64,000 bases of DNA from Anomaloglossus baeobatrachus (taxonomy: Eukaryota > Chordata > Amphibia > Anura > Aromobatidae). The stretch is taken from the NCBI RefSeq assembly GCF_048569485.1, contig NC_134356.1, positions 535,072,556-535,136,555 of the forward strand, given 5' to 3'. The notes beneath the pieces were generated by a model. The model searched no databases. It had not been told where the DNA came from and saw only the letters and a program-made list of their open reading frames with translations. The position numbers were made by a program, and so were the translations under genes. Below, in pieces: positions 1-11,362 of this stretch (position 1 is its first letter; every line of letters begins with the position of its first letter).

Positions 1-1018
1 AGCGATCCTTCATAAATCCATATTGATATGGAGTTAAACAATTATTAACATTGAGACATTCCATAATAGTATCCCTTAAAAACCCTTCACACATTTTACC
101 CACAACAGATGTTAAGCTTACCGGCCTATAGTTTCCAGGTTCCCTTTTACACCCTTTTTTGAATATTGGTACCACATTTGCTAGCCGCCAATCCAGTGGA
201 ACAGACCCAGTTTCTTTAGAGTCTTTAAATATAAGGAATAGAGGCCTGTCTATCACATTACTTAACTCCCTTAATACCCGAGGGTGAATGCCATCAGGGC
301 CTGGTGATTTGTCAATTTTAATGTTACGAAGTCGGTTCTGCACTTCTTCCTGGGTTAGGCAGGTCATACTTAATGAAGCGTTTACATTATCACTCTGCAT
401 TTCCCGTGGCATATGCTTTTCCTGTGTGAACACAGTTGAGAAAAAAGTATTTAAAACATTTGCTTTTCCCACATCGCTTTCTATGATTTTACTCTCATTA
501 TTCTTTAAAGGGCCAACACAATCAATTTTAATCTTTTTTTCTGTTTATATAATTAAAGAATAGTTTGGGATTTGTTTTGCTTTCCTTAGCAATGAGTCTC
601 TCAGTTTCTACTTTTGCTAAATGTATTTGTTTTTTACACATTTTATTTTTTTCTCTATATATTTTTAATGCTTCTTCGCTGCCTTCTTGTTTTAGCTATT
701 TAAATGCCTTTTTCTTATTATTCATTGCCCCTTTTACATCCTTATTTAGCCACATTGGTTTTCTCCTGTTCCTAGCCCTTTTATTTCCGTATGGTATGGC
801 TCGTTCGCAGTGGGTGTTTAATACCGATTTAAAAATTTCCCACTTATTTTCTGTGCTCCCATTTTTGAGGACATTATCCCAATCAATTTGGCGAAGGTCT
901 TCTCTAAGCTGATCAAACTTTGCTTTCCTGAAATTCAGCGTTTTTGTAACCCCCCTCCAAGGCACCTTACTGAAGGACAAGTGGAATTGTATTATATTGT
1001 GGTCACTATTCCCTAGGT
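1..1018 (-). mobile_element. CR1-like LINE, ORF2 middle part (end of endonuclease, start of reverse transcriptase)
   Basis: Read on the minus strand, 1018 down to about 690 encodes the end of an APE-type endonuclease with the SDHN motif just inside the hAT junction, followed by a linker. From about 360 down to 1 there is the start of a LINE reverse transcriptase with the typical motifs KSPGPDGIHPRVL, WRLANVVPIFKKG and GNYRPVSLTSVVGK. These are characteristic of the CR1/L2/Rex group. The reading frame is interrupted near 695 by a stop, so the copy is dead. The rest of the RT and the 3' tail lie left of the window. It is the same insertion as the pieces at 3353-4027 and 9863-11390, now separated by two later insertions. 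CR1 is the best call; a related jockey-clade family is possible. Confidence 0.85.
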
Positions 1019-1379
1019 CAGTGATGGCGAACCTATGGCCCGCGTGCCACCAGGGGCACGCTGAGCCCATTCTGCTGGCACGTGTGCTGTCGCCCGATTC
1101 TGCAGTTTTGGTCTGCTAGTGCAGTCGCGCCGGCAGATCAAATCTGTGTTGTAGCGGAGGAGACATTTCTCCTCCGCTCTGACACTCCTCCTCTCCCAGG
1201 CTGCAGGTGTGTTGCCTAGGAGATGGAGGAGCGGCGCCGGCGCCGTCTGCTGGCAGCGTGGGAACTGAGGACCCAGCAGCGCGCAGCGGGGGAGTGTGTG
1301 CAGGTAAGTTGTGTGTTCAACTTTTTATAACTCGTGTGCGGCTGTGCCAAGGTGGGGATGGGGGGGCAGCGGCAGCATG

Positions 1380-1930
1380 GGGTGGGGGAACGCACATGGC
1401 AGCGTGGGGTGGAGGGAATGCACATGGCAGCGTGGGGTGGGGGTGAACGCACATGGCAGCGTGGGGTGGGGGGGAACGCACTTGGTAGCGTGGGGTGGCG
1501 GTGGGGGAATGCACATGCCAGCTTGGGGTGGGGGAGGGGGAACGCACATGCCAGCATGGGGTGGGGGAGGGGGAACGCACATGCCAGCATGGGGTGGGGG
1601 AACGCACATGCCAGCATGGGGTGGGGGAGGGGGAACGCACATGCCAGCATAGGGTGGGGGAACGCACATGCCAGCATGGGGTCGGGGAGGGGAAATGCAC
1701 ATGCCAGCTTGGGGTGGGGGAGGGGGAACGCACATGCCAGCATGGGGTGGAGGAGGGGGAACGCACATGCCAGCTTGGGGTGGGGGAGGGGGAACGCACA
1801 TGCCAGCATGGGGTGGGGGAGGGGGAACGTACATGCCAGCATGGGGTGGGGGAAAGCACATGCCAGCATGGGGAGGGGGAACGCACATGCCAGCATGGGG
1901 TGGGGGAGGGGGAATGCACATGGCAGCATG
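1380..1930. repeat. G-rich minisatellite, 27- and 33-bp units, inside the hAT element
   Basis: About 18-20 head-to-tail units share the core AACGCACATGCCAGCATGGG, with a G-rich spacer of two lengths that gives units of 27 or 33 bp. Both lengths are multiples of three, so long open frames run through it on both strands; these are by-products of periodicity and not genes. Runs of four to five G could form G-quadruplexes (inference). Confidence 0.9.
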
Positions 1931-2960
1931 GGGTGGGGACATGCATGCCAGGATGGGGGGGAAACATGCTTGCCAGCATGGGGGGGGGGCATGCATGCCA
2001 GGATGGGGAACAATGCATGCCAGGATGGGGAAACATGCATGCCAGGATGGAGAAAACATACATGCCAGGATGGAAGAAATATGCATGCCAGGATGGGGAA
2101 AACATGCATGCCAGGATGGAGGAAACATGCATGCAAGGATGAAGGAAACATGCATGGCAGGATGGGGAAAACATGCATGCCAGGATGGAGGAAACATACA
2201 TGCCAGGATGGAGGAAACATGCATGCCAGGATGGAGGAAACATGCATGTCAGGATGGAGGAAACATGCATGCCAGGATGGAGGAAACATGCATGCCAGGA
2301 TGGAGGAAACATGCATGCCAGGATGGAGGAAAGATGCATGCCAGGATGGAGGAAAGATGCATGCCAGGATGGAGGAAACATGCGTGCTAGGATGGAGGAA
2401 ACATGCGTGCCAGGATGGAGGAAACATGCCTGTCAGGATGGAGGAAACATACATGCCAGGATGGAGGAAACATGCATGCCAGGATGGAGGAAACATGCAT
2501 GTCAGGATGGAGGAAACATGCATGCCAGGATGGAGGAAACATGCCTGTCAGGATGGAGGAAACATGCATGCCAGGATGGAGGAAACATGCCACGATAGGG
2601 TACATTTACCAGGAAGGGGTACATTTACCTGGATGGGGGTAAATTAACCAGGATGGAGGACATTTACCAGGATGGAGGACATTTACCAGGAATGGGGTAC
2701 ATGCCGGAATGGGGGAACATTTACCAGGATGGAGGACATTTACCAGGAATGGGGTACATGCCGGGATGGGGGAACATTTACAAAGATGGGCAATATGTCA
2801 GGATGGGGTACATTTACCAGCATGGGGGAACATGCCAGAATGGGTAACATTTACCAGGATGGAGGACATTTACCAGGATGGGGCCGTGATAGGGACAAAT
2901 ATACCAGAATGTAGGAAATATATATCAGGATGGGGGACATGTTTACCAGGAAGTGGCCGA
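1931..2960. repeat. 23-bp minisatellite inside the hAT element, decaying rightwards
   Basis: From about 1930 to 2590 the unit is 23 bp with core GGAAACATGCATGCCAGGAT. Because 23 is not a multiple of three, each of the three frames cycles through all unit translations and stays open. After about 2590 the array continues as a related, more diverged form (core ACATTTACCAGGATGG) to about 2960. The array seems to have evolved from the G-rich array on its left, as they share the CATGCCAG core. Confidence 0.85.
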
Positions 2961-3344
2961 GAAAGGGGACAGAACTACATAATGATGGGGAGGGGAGCCA
3001 CTCGTATGTCTTTATGGGATTTCAAGATGTTCAGACTTTGAAATGTAGATGTGGATTACAGGGTGACATCTGATTGCATTCCAGGCCAAAATCTCTGTCT
3101 AATATGCTGCAATTTTTTCCAGAAAGATCAATCCAACTGCTGTGTCTGGAAAGGGCAGGGGCTCAACTTCAATGTGTGGTAAGCATGCATGAGCGTGATG
3201 CCCCCTGCTGAAGAGAAGAGAAGACGGCAAAGGTAAGGTTACAATTAATTATTTACATAATTGGATTGGTTGGCACTAAGGAAATAAAATTGGGTTTAGG
3301 GCTACAGTTTGGGCACTCGGCCTGTAAAAGGTTCGCCATGACTG
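2961..3344. other. Right non-coding part of the hAT element
   Basis: Unique-looking sequence between the minisatellite and the right inverted terminal repeat. No coding potential or further structure was seen. Confidence 0.6.
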
Positions 3345-3352
3345 CCCTAGGT

Positions 3353-4027
3353 GCCCATCCACTCGTACGTCTGTTATTCTATCTGGCCTGTTGCTTAAAA
3401 TTAAGTCCAGAAGGGCTGCCCCTCTAGTTGGGCCCGGCACAAGTTGGGACAGATAATTATCATTAGTTACTGACAGAAGCCGGTTTCCTTTCTGAGATAC
3501 GCAGGTTTCAGTTTCCCAGTCTATATCGGGGTAGTTGAAGTCCCCCATAATAATCACCTCATTGTGATTTGCTGCTTTGTCTATTTGTTTCAATAATACA
3601 TTTTCAGTAGTTTCTGTTATATTTGGTGGCTTATAACAAACCCCTATGAGGATTTTATTATTAGTTTTCCCTACTTGTATCTCCACCTATAGAGACTCCA
3701 CCTCTTCATTTCCCTCTTGAATATCTTCTCTTAGTCTGGGCTTTAAACTGGACTTTATATATAGACAGACTCCACCCCCTTTCCTTTTTTTACGATCCCT
3801 CCTAAACAATTCATATCCTTGCAGGTTAGCCGCCCAGTCATAACTGTCATCTAACCATGTCTCAGTTATTCCTACTATGTCGTATTTTTCCTCATACATT
3901 ACCAGCTCCAGTTCTTCCATCTTATTGGTCAGGCTTCTTGCATTGGTCAGCATGCAGGAAAAAAGTTTTGCTCCCCTTTTCTTAGCTTCCTTCTTAGTAC
4001 CCTGTCTTGGGTCCTCTTTACGGCATC
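3353..4027 (-). mobile_element. CR1-like LINE, ORF2 start and endonuclease domain
   Basis: Minus-strand frames at 3953-3687 and 3686-3353 give MLTNARSLTNKMEELE, then IVGITETWLDD, GGGVCLYIK, IMGDFNYPDIDW and LLDLILSN. These are the ordered motifs of an APE-like endonuclease (N-terminal NARSL, ETWL, GDFN). The two stretches are in one frame and are separated by a single in-frame TAG at 3687-3689, so the copy is inactive. ORF2 of CR1 elements follows ORF1 closely; here ORF1 lies at 9935-10936 because an LTR element landed between the two ORFs. The right boundary is the 5-bp target duplication GCATC at 4023-4027. Confidence 0.88.
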
Positions 4028-4845
4028 TGTCACGCTTCCCGGTCCCCGTGCCCCGCTCTCCAGTCCCCGTGGCCCGCTCCCCGCTTCCCGGCAGCGTCCC
4101 CAGCTCACCACTCCGGTCCCGGCCTTCTCTTCCTCGCCTGCGCCCTCCATGCGTCCAGCTCCCCGCTCCCGTCGCTCCTCTGCGACGTGGGACACTCAGC
4201 CGGGCACCCCTGCTTCCTCTGCACCGCTCCCTGGACTGGCTTCTGGCACACGGGCCTCGCGCATGCGCATTAGGGCGCGCGCGCGGTCATTGACCCTTTC
4301 TTAAAGGGCCAGCACCTAGAAACAGGAAATTGCATAGACAGGTACAGGAAATATTAGGATTCTCTTTCCTGGTGGGTGGGGCCTGTTCTACGTGTTTAGT
4401 AAGCTAGGAGTTCAGGTCCCCGTATTGCTGTGTCCTGTATTAACCCCTGTCTGTCTCGCAGAGCCTGTCCTGCCACGCCAGCCGCTCCGAACCACGTCCG
4501 TGCCAGTACCCTGACGGTGACTTCGGCGGATGTTCCACCACCTCTGCAGCTCCGCCAGTCTCCAGTCCCTGGCTCCGTTTGGTGACCCGTCCCATCGCTC
4601 AGCAGGTTCCGGATCCCGCCTGACCCTACAACCCGGCCTCGGACCCTGAGCCTCGTCACCCGGACTACCGTCTAGAATTCCGTGTTCTCAGCGACATCTA
4701 CCTTCCAGCTCCCCTACGGACTGTCTTGCTACCAATAGTGCTTCGGCTGCCGTGCATCAAGACCCTCTGGCGGGGTGACCGGCCTGGCTGCCTCCCCAAG
4801 GGAACCCGGTGTACGGTCCAGTGTTTCCACCACCCGGACCTAACA
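4028..4845 (+). repeat. 5' LTR of the chromovirus
   Basis: 818 bp, starts TGTCACGCTTCCCGG and ends in AACA. It is matched by 9062-9857. It is GC-rich in its first 300 bp. The element's gag begins only 13 bp after it. Confidence 0.9.
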
Positions 4846-4858
4846 GCTAGAACAGGCC

Positions 4859-5815
4859 ATGGATCCCGCCGAAGCACTAGAGGCCCAGCTGGGCACCTTG
4901 CAGCAGGAACTCGTACGACAGCGCGAGACCCAGTCCCGCATGCTGGCCTTCATGTCCTCGGTGGATACCCGCCTGAACACGCTACAAGCAACTGCCACGT
5001 CCTTGGCATCTCAGGCTTCTACTGCACAGTCCACGGCCGCAGTTCCCGTGCCAGCCTCCTCGGATACTTCCAAACTTCGTTTGGCCTCACCACCCCGGTA
5101 CGCTGGAGATCCCAAGACCTGCAGGGGATTCATAAATCAGTGCTCCCTCCATTTCAAGCTGCTGCCGCACCTTTTTGCCTCTGACCAAGCCAAGGTCGCG
5201 TTCGTGATGTCCCATCTAGAGGGAGAGGCACTGGCCTGGATGAACCCCTTGTGGGAGAAGGAGGATCCGGTAACCACCAACATCCAGGAGTTCCTGCAGG
5301 CTTTTCTTAGCACCTTTGACGAGCCCGGACGCGCCTCCGCGTCCGCCTCATCGCTCCTCAGGCTACGTCAGGGGACTCTGACAGTGGGCCAATATGCTAT
5401 CCGCTTCTGCACCTTGGCCTCGGAATTAGGGTGGAACAATGAGGCCCTAACCGCCGCCTTCTGGGAGGGACTCTCGGGTCGTATTAAAGATGAGCTGGCT
5501 GGTCGTGACGTGCCTTCCACCCTGGATGCCCTGATCGCTCTAGCGACTCGAGTGGATCTTCGCTTTCAGGAACAATCCAAAGAGGTGTCCTGCGAGAGGC
5601 GTCCGATAAGGCACTCCTCCCCACCACTGAAGTCCATTGCTCCCCAGTCGGCGTCACCTGGCGCGTCTACCTACGAGCCCATGCAGATTGACCGCCTGAG
5701 GCAGTCTGAGCAACGCAGAGCAGAACGACTAGCAAAGGGTCTCTGCTTCTACTGCGGTGATGGCACACACCTGCTACGCTCTTGTCCCGAGAAGCCGGGA
5801 AACTCCAAAGCCTAG
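4859..5815 (+). CDS. Chromovirus gag region
   Basis: A 318-residue frame with an N-terminal coiled-coil-like stretch, a retrotransposon Gag core (LEGEALAWMNPLWE, FLSTFDEPGRA, LRQGTLTVGQYAIRF) and a single CCHC zinc knuckle near the C-terminus (CFYCGDGTHLLRSC). It overlaps the start of pol, as is common in this family, where pol is read by a frame change. It is a fossil structural gene of the element and not a host gene. Confidence 0.88.
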   Translation: MDPAEALEAQLGTLQQELVRQRETQSRMLAFMSSVDTRLNTLQATATSLASQASTAQSTAAVPVPASSDTSKLRLASPPRYAGDPKTCRGFINQCSLHFKLLPHLFASDQAKVAFVMSHLEGEALAWMNPLWEKEDPVTTNIQEFLQAFLSTFDEPGRASASASSLLRLRQGTLTVGQYAIRFCTLASELGWNNEALTAAFWEGLSGRIKDELAGRDVPSTLDALIALATRVDLRFQEQSKEVSCERRPIRHSSPPLKSIAPQSASPGASTYEPMQIDRLRQSEQRRAERLAKGLCFYCGDGTHLLRSCPEKPGNSKA

Positions 5816-8800
5816 GCTTGGTAGGAGAGGCCACCCTAGGTGCTGGGACTCTCTCAGACTCCGTGACATGGACTGTTCAAGTGACTACAGAAGAGACCCG
5901 GTTCACGGCAGAGGCATATCTCGATTCCGGAGCAGCAGGCAACTTCATCCAGCAGGCCACGGTGGATAAGTACCAGGTGCCTGTTCTCCCACTAGAAAAA
6001 ACGCTGGTGATTGCCTCTGTAGATGGGAGACCCCTCTCTGACACCGTCTCGCTGATCACCAAGCCTGTGGAATTACGGATCGGTGCCCTGCACACCGAAA
6101 ATATCACCTTCTACGTCCTCCCGCGCATGTCTCATCAGATCCTGCTGGGACTCCCATGGTTACGGGCACACGAACCGTTGGTCAGCTGGAGTACAGGTGA
6201 AATTACCCAATGGGGCTCCTCGTGTCACGAGAGATGTCTGAAATCCATACAGCCCATCCGACGACCTCCGGTTCCAGAGTCTCTACCAGGACTGCCTTCT
6301 GCCTACTGGTCCTTCACGGACGTGTTTGATAAAAAGGAGTCAGAGGTACTACCGCCTCATCGTCCCTACGACTGTGCCATCGACTTACTGCCGGGAACTA
6401 CGTCTCCTAGAGGAAGGATATACCCCTTGTTCCCTGAAACATGGGCCATGTCTGCCTATATCACCGAGAGCCTGGCAAAGGGGTTCATTCGGAGATCTTC
6501 GTCCCCTGCCGGAGCAGGTTTTTTCTTCGTCAAGAAGAAGGAAGGTGATCTGCGCCCTTGCATTGACTACCGGGGATTAAACCAGATCACCGTAAAAAAC
6601 AAATACCCTCTGCCACTCATCCCCGAACTATTCGATCGGCTCCGAGGAGCTCGTGTATTCACCAAGTTGGACCTCCGTGGGGCCTATAACCTGGTTCGCA
6701 TTCGCTCTGGAGACGAATGGAAGACCGCATTCAACACTCGGGATGGGCACTACGAGTATTGTGTCATGCCCTTTGGTCTGTGTAATGCTCCGGCAGTCTT
6801 CCAAGAATTGGTGAACGACGTGTTCAGAGATCTCCTCTATGTCTGTGTCGTGGTATATCTGGATGACATCCTGGTCTTCTCTCCGGACCTACAGACCCAC
6901 AGAGAGAACGTGCAGCTAGTACTCCAAAGGCTTAGAGAGAACCGTCTGTACGCCAAGTACGAGAAGTGCGTCTTTGAAAAGTCGTCCCTTCCCTTCCTGG
7001 GTTATGTAATCTCGGACACTGGCCTGCAGATGGACCCAGAGAAAGTGTCTTCCATCCTCAACTGGCCTCCTCCTTCCGGACTGAAGGCAATCCAACGCTT
7101 CCTTGGCTTTGCAAACTATTATCGTCAATTCATCCCGCACTTCTCTGCCCTGACTGCGCCTCTCTCTGCCTTGACTAAGAAGGGAGCTAATCCTAAGGAC
7201 TGGCCACCGGCGGCCAATGCCGCGTTCTGCTCTTTGAAACAGGCGTTTGCTTCTCCTCCGGTTCTCCATCGCCCTGAATTGAACCGACAGTTCACCTTAG
7301 AGGTGGATGCCTCCTCCTCAGGAGCTGGGGCAGTGTTGATGCAGAAATCCTCCTCCGGGAAGATGGTCACTTGCGGATTCTTCTCCAAGAGCTTCTCGGC
7401 ACCCGAACGCAACTACACCATCGGGGACCGGGAGCTACTGGCCATCAAGCTGGCCTTGGAGGAATGGCGCTACCTCTTGGAGGGAGCAGTATACCCTGTG
7501 ATCATCTACACGGACCACAAGAATCTGGAGTACCTGCGGTCAGCCCAAAGACTGAACCCGCGACAAGCCCGCTGGTCCTTGTTTTTTGCTCGATTTGATT
7601 TCCAACTCCATTTTCGGCCCGCGGATAAGAACGTGTGGGCAGACGCTTTGTCCAGGTCCTTCGTGCTCGTAGAGCTGGAGGAGGAGACGTTCCAGCCCAT
7701 CATGAGCCCCAGTAAAGTCATTCCGGTGGCTCCTGTCGCTCTGACTCAGATACCCCCTGGGAAAACCTATGTCTCAGATACTGACAGACAGAGAGTCCTG
7801 CAATGGGGCCATGCCTCGAAGATCGCCGGCCATGCTGGTCAGAAGAAGACTTGGAGTACGATTGTCCGTCACTATTGGTGGCCGTCCCTCCGTAAAGACG
7901 TCGCAACCTTCGTCTCAGCCTGTCCATCCTGTGCCCGGAACAAGACACCCAAGCACCTACCATATGGACGTCTTCTGCCTCTGCCCATTCCTTCCGTTCC
8001 GTGGCAACATATTGCAATGGACTTCATTATGGACTTACCCTTATCCTCCGGCACACGGTCATATGGGTTGTGGTGGACCGTTTCTCAAAGATGGCTCACT
8101 TCGTTCCCATGGCCGGGCTGCCCTCAGCCCAGGAGCTAGCTGACTCCTTCATACAACACATATTCCGATTGCATGGCTTTCCCGCACACATTGTGTCCGA
8201 CAGAGGAACTCAGTTTACCTCGCGCTTCTGGAGGGCTCTCTGCAAACATCTGGGAGTATCCTTGGACTTTTCTTCGGCCTACCATCCTCAGTCGAATGGC
8301 CAAGTGGAACGGGTCAATCAGATCCTGACCTCCTTTCTGCGCCACTACGTCAACATCCATGATGACGATTGGTCCACGCTCCTACCTTAGTCTGAATTCT
8401 CCCACAACCAACACATCAGCGAGTCCACCTACAGCTCTCCCTTCCAGGTCGTTTACGGACTTCAGCCTTCTGTCCCGTTGCCAGTATCCTCGGCTTCCGA
8501 TGTCCCCGCAGCAGATGCTCTGGTCCAGGACTTCTCAGCTATATGGAACTCTGTCAAGAATTCCCTAGAACATGCTTCTTTGCGGATGAAGAGACATGCG
8601 GACAAGAGGCGCCTGGATCCCCCGTGTTTCTCCCCAGGTGATCTGGTCTGGCTTGCATCCAAATATGTCCGATTAAAGTTACCATCATACAAGTTGGGTC
8701 CTCATTACATCGGGCCGTTTAAAGTCATCAGCAAGATTAATGCAGTCTCCTACAAGCTGCAGCTCCCGGCCACGATGCGGATACCAAACTCCTTCCATGT

Positions 8801-9050
8801 CTCCTTGCTCAAGCCTGTCGTCCTTGGTCCCTTCTCTGCTGATGCCAGTCCTGCTCCTCCTCCCATCGCTGACGATGACATCTATGCGGTAAGGGATATC
8901 GTGGCCATGAAGACCGTGCGAGGTCGGCAATACTTCCTGGTGGACTGGGCGGGTTATGGTCCCGAGGATAGGTCCTGGGAGCCCCGGGAGAATGTTGGCA
9001 CTCCTCTGATTCGTGCTTTCCTGTCCCGGTTGCGGGGAGGGGGGCGTGGG
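5782..9050 (+). CDS. Chromovirus pol region (PR-RT-RNase H-IN-chromodomain)
   Basis: Domains in order: aspartic protease (YLDSGAAGNF near 5925), reverse transcriptase (VYLDDILVFS near 6860), RNase H (LEVDASSSGAGAV near 7310), zinc-binding integrase N-terminus and catalytic core (YHPQSNGQVERVNQ near 8290), and a chromodomain (YFLVDWAGYGPEDRSWEP near 8950). The set and order match Ty3/gypsy chromoviruses, whose chromodomain is thought to guide integration to chromatin. The region is broken at about two places and cannot be translated whole. Confidence 0.88.
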
Positions 9051-9061
9051 GGAGGGGGTAC

Positions 9062-9857
9062 TGTCACGCTTCCCGGTCTCCGTGCCCTGCTCTCCGGTCC
9101 CCGTGGCCTGCTCCCCGCTTCCCGGCGGCGTCCCCGGCTCACCACTCCAGTCCCGCCCTCCATGCGTCCAGCTCCCCGCTCCCGGCGCTCCTCTGCGACG
9201 TGGGACACTCAGCCGGGCACCCCTGCTTCCTCTGCACCGCTCCCTGGACTGGCTTCTGGCACACGGGCCTCGCGCATGCGCATTAGGGCGCGCGCGCGGT
9301 CATTGACCCTTTCTTAAGGGCCAGCACATAGAAACAGGAAATTGCATAGACAGGTACAGGGTATATTAGGATTCCCTTTCCTGGTGGGCGGGGTCTGTTC
9401 TACGTGTTTAGTAAGCTAGGAGTTCAGGTCCCCGTATTGCTGTGTCCTGTATTAACCCCTGTCTGTCTCGCAGAGCCTGTCCTGCCATGCCAGCCGCTCC
9501 GAACCACGTCTGTGCCAGTACCCTGACGGTGACTTCGGCGGATGTTCCACCACCTCTGCAGCTCCGCCAGTCTCCAGTCCCTGGCTCCGTTTGGTGACCC
9601 GTCCCATCGCTCAGCAGGTTCCGGATCCCGCCTGATCCTACAACCCGGCCTCGGACCCTGAGCCTCGTCACCCGGACTACCGTCTAGAATTCCGTGTTCT
9701 CAGCGACATCTACCTTCCAGCTCCCCTACGGACTGTCTTGCTACCAATAGTGCTTCGGCTGCCGTGCATCAAGACTCTCTGGCGGGGTGACCGGCCTGGC
9801 TGCCTCCCCAAGGGAACCCGGTGTACGGTCCAGTGTTTCCACCACCCGGACGTAACA
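9062..9857 (+). repeat. 3' LTR of the chromovirus
   Basis: 796 bp, the partner of 4028-4845. It ends in AACA and is followed by the target duplication GCATC. The length difference from the 5' LTR is mostly one indel of about 20 bp in the GC-rich first part. Confidence 0.9.
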
Positions 9858-9934
9858 GCATCTAGTATCCTTGATTAGTTGGTCCTTCTGCTGCATGTTC
9901 TTGTCTGCTGTTTTTTCTCCCATCCCCTCTTCTT

Positions 9935-10936
9935 CTAGTTTAAAGCCCTCCTGATGAGTGTGGCAAGCCTTCTGGCGAACGTGTGTTTCCCAGGTTTTGT
10001 GAGGTGTATCCCGTCTCTTGCGAGAAGTCCATCGTAGAGGTAATTCACTCCATTGTCCAAGAATCCAAATCCTTGCTGCCTGCACCATCGTCGTAGCCAG
10101 TTGTTCAAATCTAGTATCCTATTCTATCTTCTGACACCATGGCCATCGACTGGGAGGATTGATGAGAAAACAACCTGTACGTTCCGTTCCTTTATTTTCT
10201 TCCCCAGAATTTCAAAGTCTTTGCAAACAGTTAGTAGATAATTTCTTGCCGTGTCGTTTGTTCCTATATGTATCAATAGGAACGGGTATTCGTCCTTGGA
10301 TCCGAGGATAGTTGGTATCCTGTTGGCCACATCCTTGATTTTTGCTCCCGGGAGGCAGCATACTTCTCGTGCGGTTATGTCCGGCCTGCGGTTAGTTGCC
10401 TCCGTGCCTCTTAGTAGTGAGTTGCCCATAACTACCACTCTTCTTTTATTTCTGGACGCACTGCTTGTTGCTCCTGAGTGTTTTTGAGTGTCTTTTGTTT
10501 CTGCTTTTGTTGACAAAGTAACTTCTTTTGATGATACTGTGTCTTCTCCTGTAGATATGGTATCATCCTGAGCTGTGCCATTTTCGTTCTCCAGCATGAG
10601 GGCTTCATATTGGTTGCTAAGCTGTGTGGGTGGTGACGACCACTTGATACGCTGGCTTCTTTTGGTCACATGTGTACACTTTTCAGCGTCTGTATGTGTT
10701 CTGAAGCTTTTCTCACTTTCCATATCCTGAATGGTTGCTTCTGCCTCGTCCAAGAAGTCCTCATGTTCTTTAATTAGCTTCAAAGTTGCTATTCTTTCTT
10801 CCAGTCCCTGCACCTTTTCCTCTAAGAGGGCAACAAGTTTTCACTTTTGACAGGTGAAGTTGGATTTTTTGTGCGGCAGGTCCGTAAACATGTAGCATGT
10901 GTTGCAGGTGACCATGTGGATTTTCTTCTCTTCCAT
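9935..10936 (-). pseudogene. LINE ORF1: zinc-finger, coiled-coil and SGNH esterase-like protein
   Basis: Reading from ATG at 10936, the product would be about 333 residues. It starts with a cysteine-rich motif (CNTCYMF, then TCQK), followed by a coiled-coil stretch, a charged low-complexity linker, and a C-terminal SGNH/GDSL esterase-like domain (VVVMGNSLLRGTEA, FLLIHIGTNDTAR, VVFSSILPVDGHG, then DGIHLTKPGKHTFARRL). This layout is typical of CR1-clade ORF1 proteins, which bind RNA and help retrotransposition. Two in-frame stops break it: a TGA at 10838-10840, where the metal-binding motif would have its last cysteine, and a TAG at 10121-10123 inside the esterase domain. Confidence 0.85.
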
Positions 10937-10981
10937 ATTGTTGATGTAGCGTATGATAGGCGAAAGTCTGACGGTGGCGCG

Positions 10982-11362
10982 GTTTTGCGATGTCCTCAAA
11001 CAGCGAGACCCGGCAAGTCCCAGCAATCGATCGGCTTACGGCGAATCTTCTCCTCTTCCCAGAATGCACTGGAAATATGCAAATGAGCTTCCTGCTTCTC
11101 CAATCCCTGGTTTTGCGATGTCCTCAAAAAGCGAGACCCGGCAAGTCCCAGCAATCGATCAGCTTACGGTGACTCTTCTCCTCTTCCCAGAATGCTCTGG
11201 AAATATGCAAATGAGCTCCCTGCTTCTCCAATCCCTGGTTTTGCGATGTCCTCAAACAGCGAGACCCGGCAAGTCCCAGTAATCGATCGGCTTACGGCGA
11301 GTCTTCTCTTCCCAGAATGCACTGGAAATATGCAAATAAGCTTCCTGCTTCTCCAATCCCTG
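10982..11362 (-). promoter_or_regulatory. LINE 5' UTR: three tandem 128-bp promoter-like monomers
   Basis: Three head-to-tail units begin at 10982, 11110 and 11238 and are very alike. On the plus strand each carries TTCCCAGAATGC (a Staf/ZNF143-like site; for example 11056-11067) followed about 10 bp later by an octamer ATGCAAAT (11077-11084, 11205-11212, 11330-11337). Tandem 5' monomers act as promoters in some LINEs (mouse L1 is the known case), so a promoter role is inferred from position and motifs. Confidence 0.7.

Larger units (their letters stand above)
1019..3344. mobile_element. Non-autonomous hAT transposon inserted in the LINE
   Basis: The ends are inverted repeats (CAGTGATGGCGAACCT at the left; the right end read in reverse is CAGTCATGGCGAACCT). 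The element is flanked by a perfect 8-bp duplication CCCTAGGT at 1011-1018 and 3345-3352. Eight-bp duplications and CA..TG termini are standard for hAT elements, and this terminal sequence resembles Charlie-like families. There is no transposase; much of the interior is the tandem array at 1380-2960. Removing the element and one duplication rejoins the LINE endonuclease in frame (DGHLG followed by NSDHN), which confirms the boundaries. Confidence 0.9.
4028..9857 (+). mobile_element. Ty3/gypsy chromovirus (chromodomain LTR retroelement)
   Basis: The element has two LTRs with TG..CA ends and a 5-bp target duplication GCATC (4023-4027 and 9858-9862). Between them lie gag, protease, reverse transcriptase, RNase H, integrase and a C-terminal chromodomain in the usual Ty3/gypsy order. 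That order with a chromodomain places it among the vertebrate chromoviruses (sushi-like kin). The LTRs differ by roughly 20 substitutions and a few indels over about 795 aligned bases, about 2.5%, so it is fairly recent. It is broken, with about two interruptions in pol. No clear tRNA primer site follows the 5' LTR; self-priming as in the Tf1/sushi group is possible (inference). Confidence 0.92.

Noticed and set aside
1216-2647. Long open frames of 200-437 codons on both strands
   Set aside because: They lie in minisatellites with periods of 23, 27 and 33 bp; the open frames follow from periodicity and exist in several frames at once.
5782-8139. Host protein gene in the 785-codon frame
   Set aside because: It is the retroelement pol, with protease, RT and RNase H motifs and flanking LTRs.
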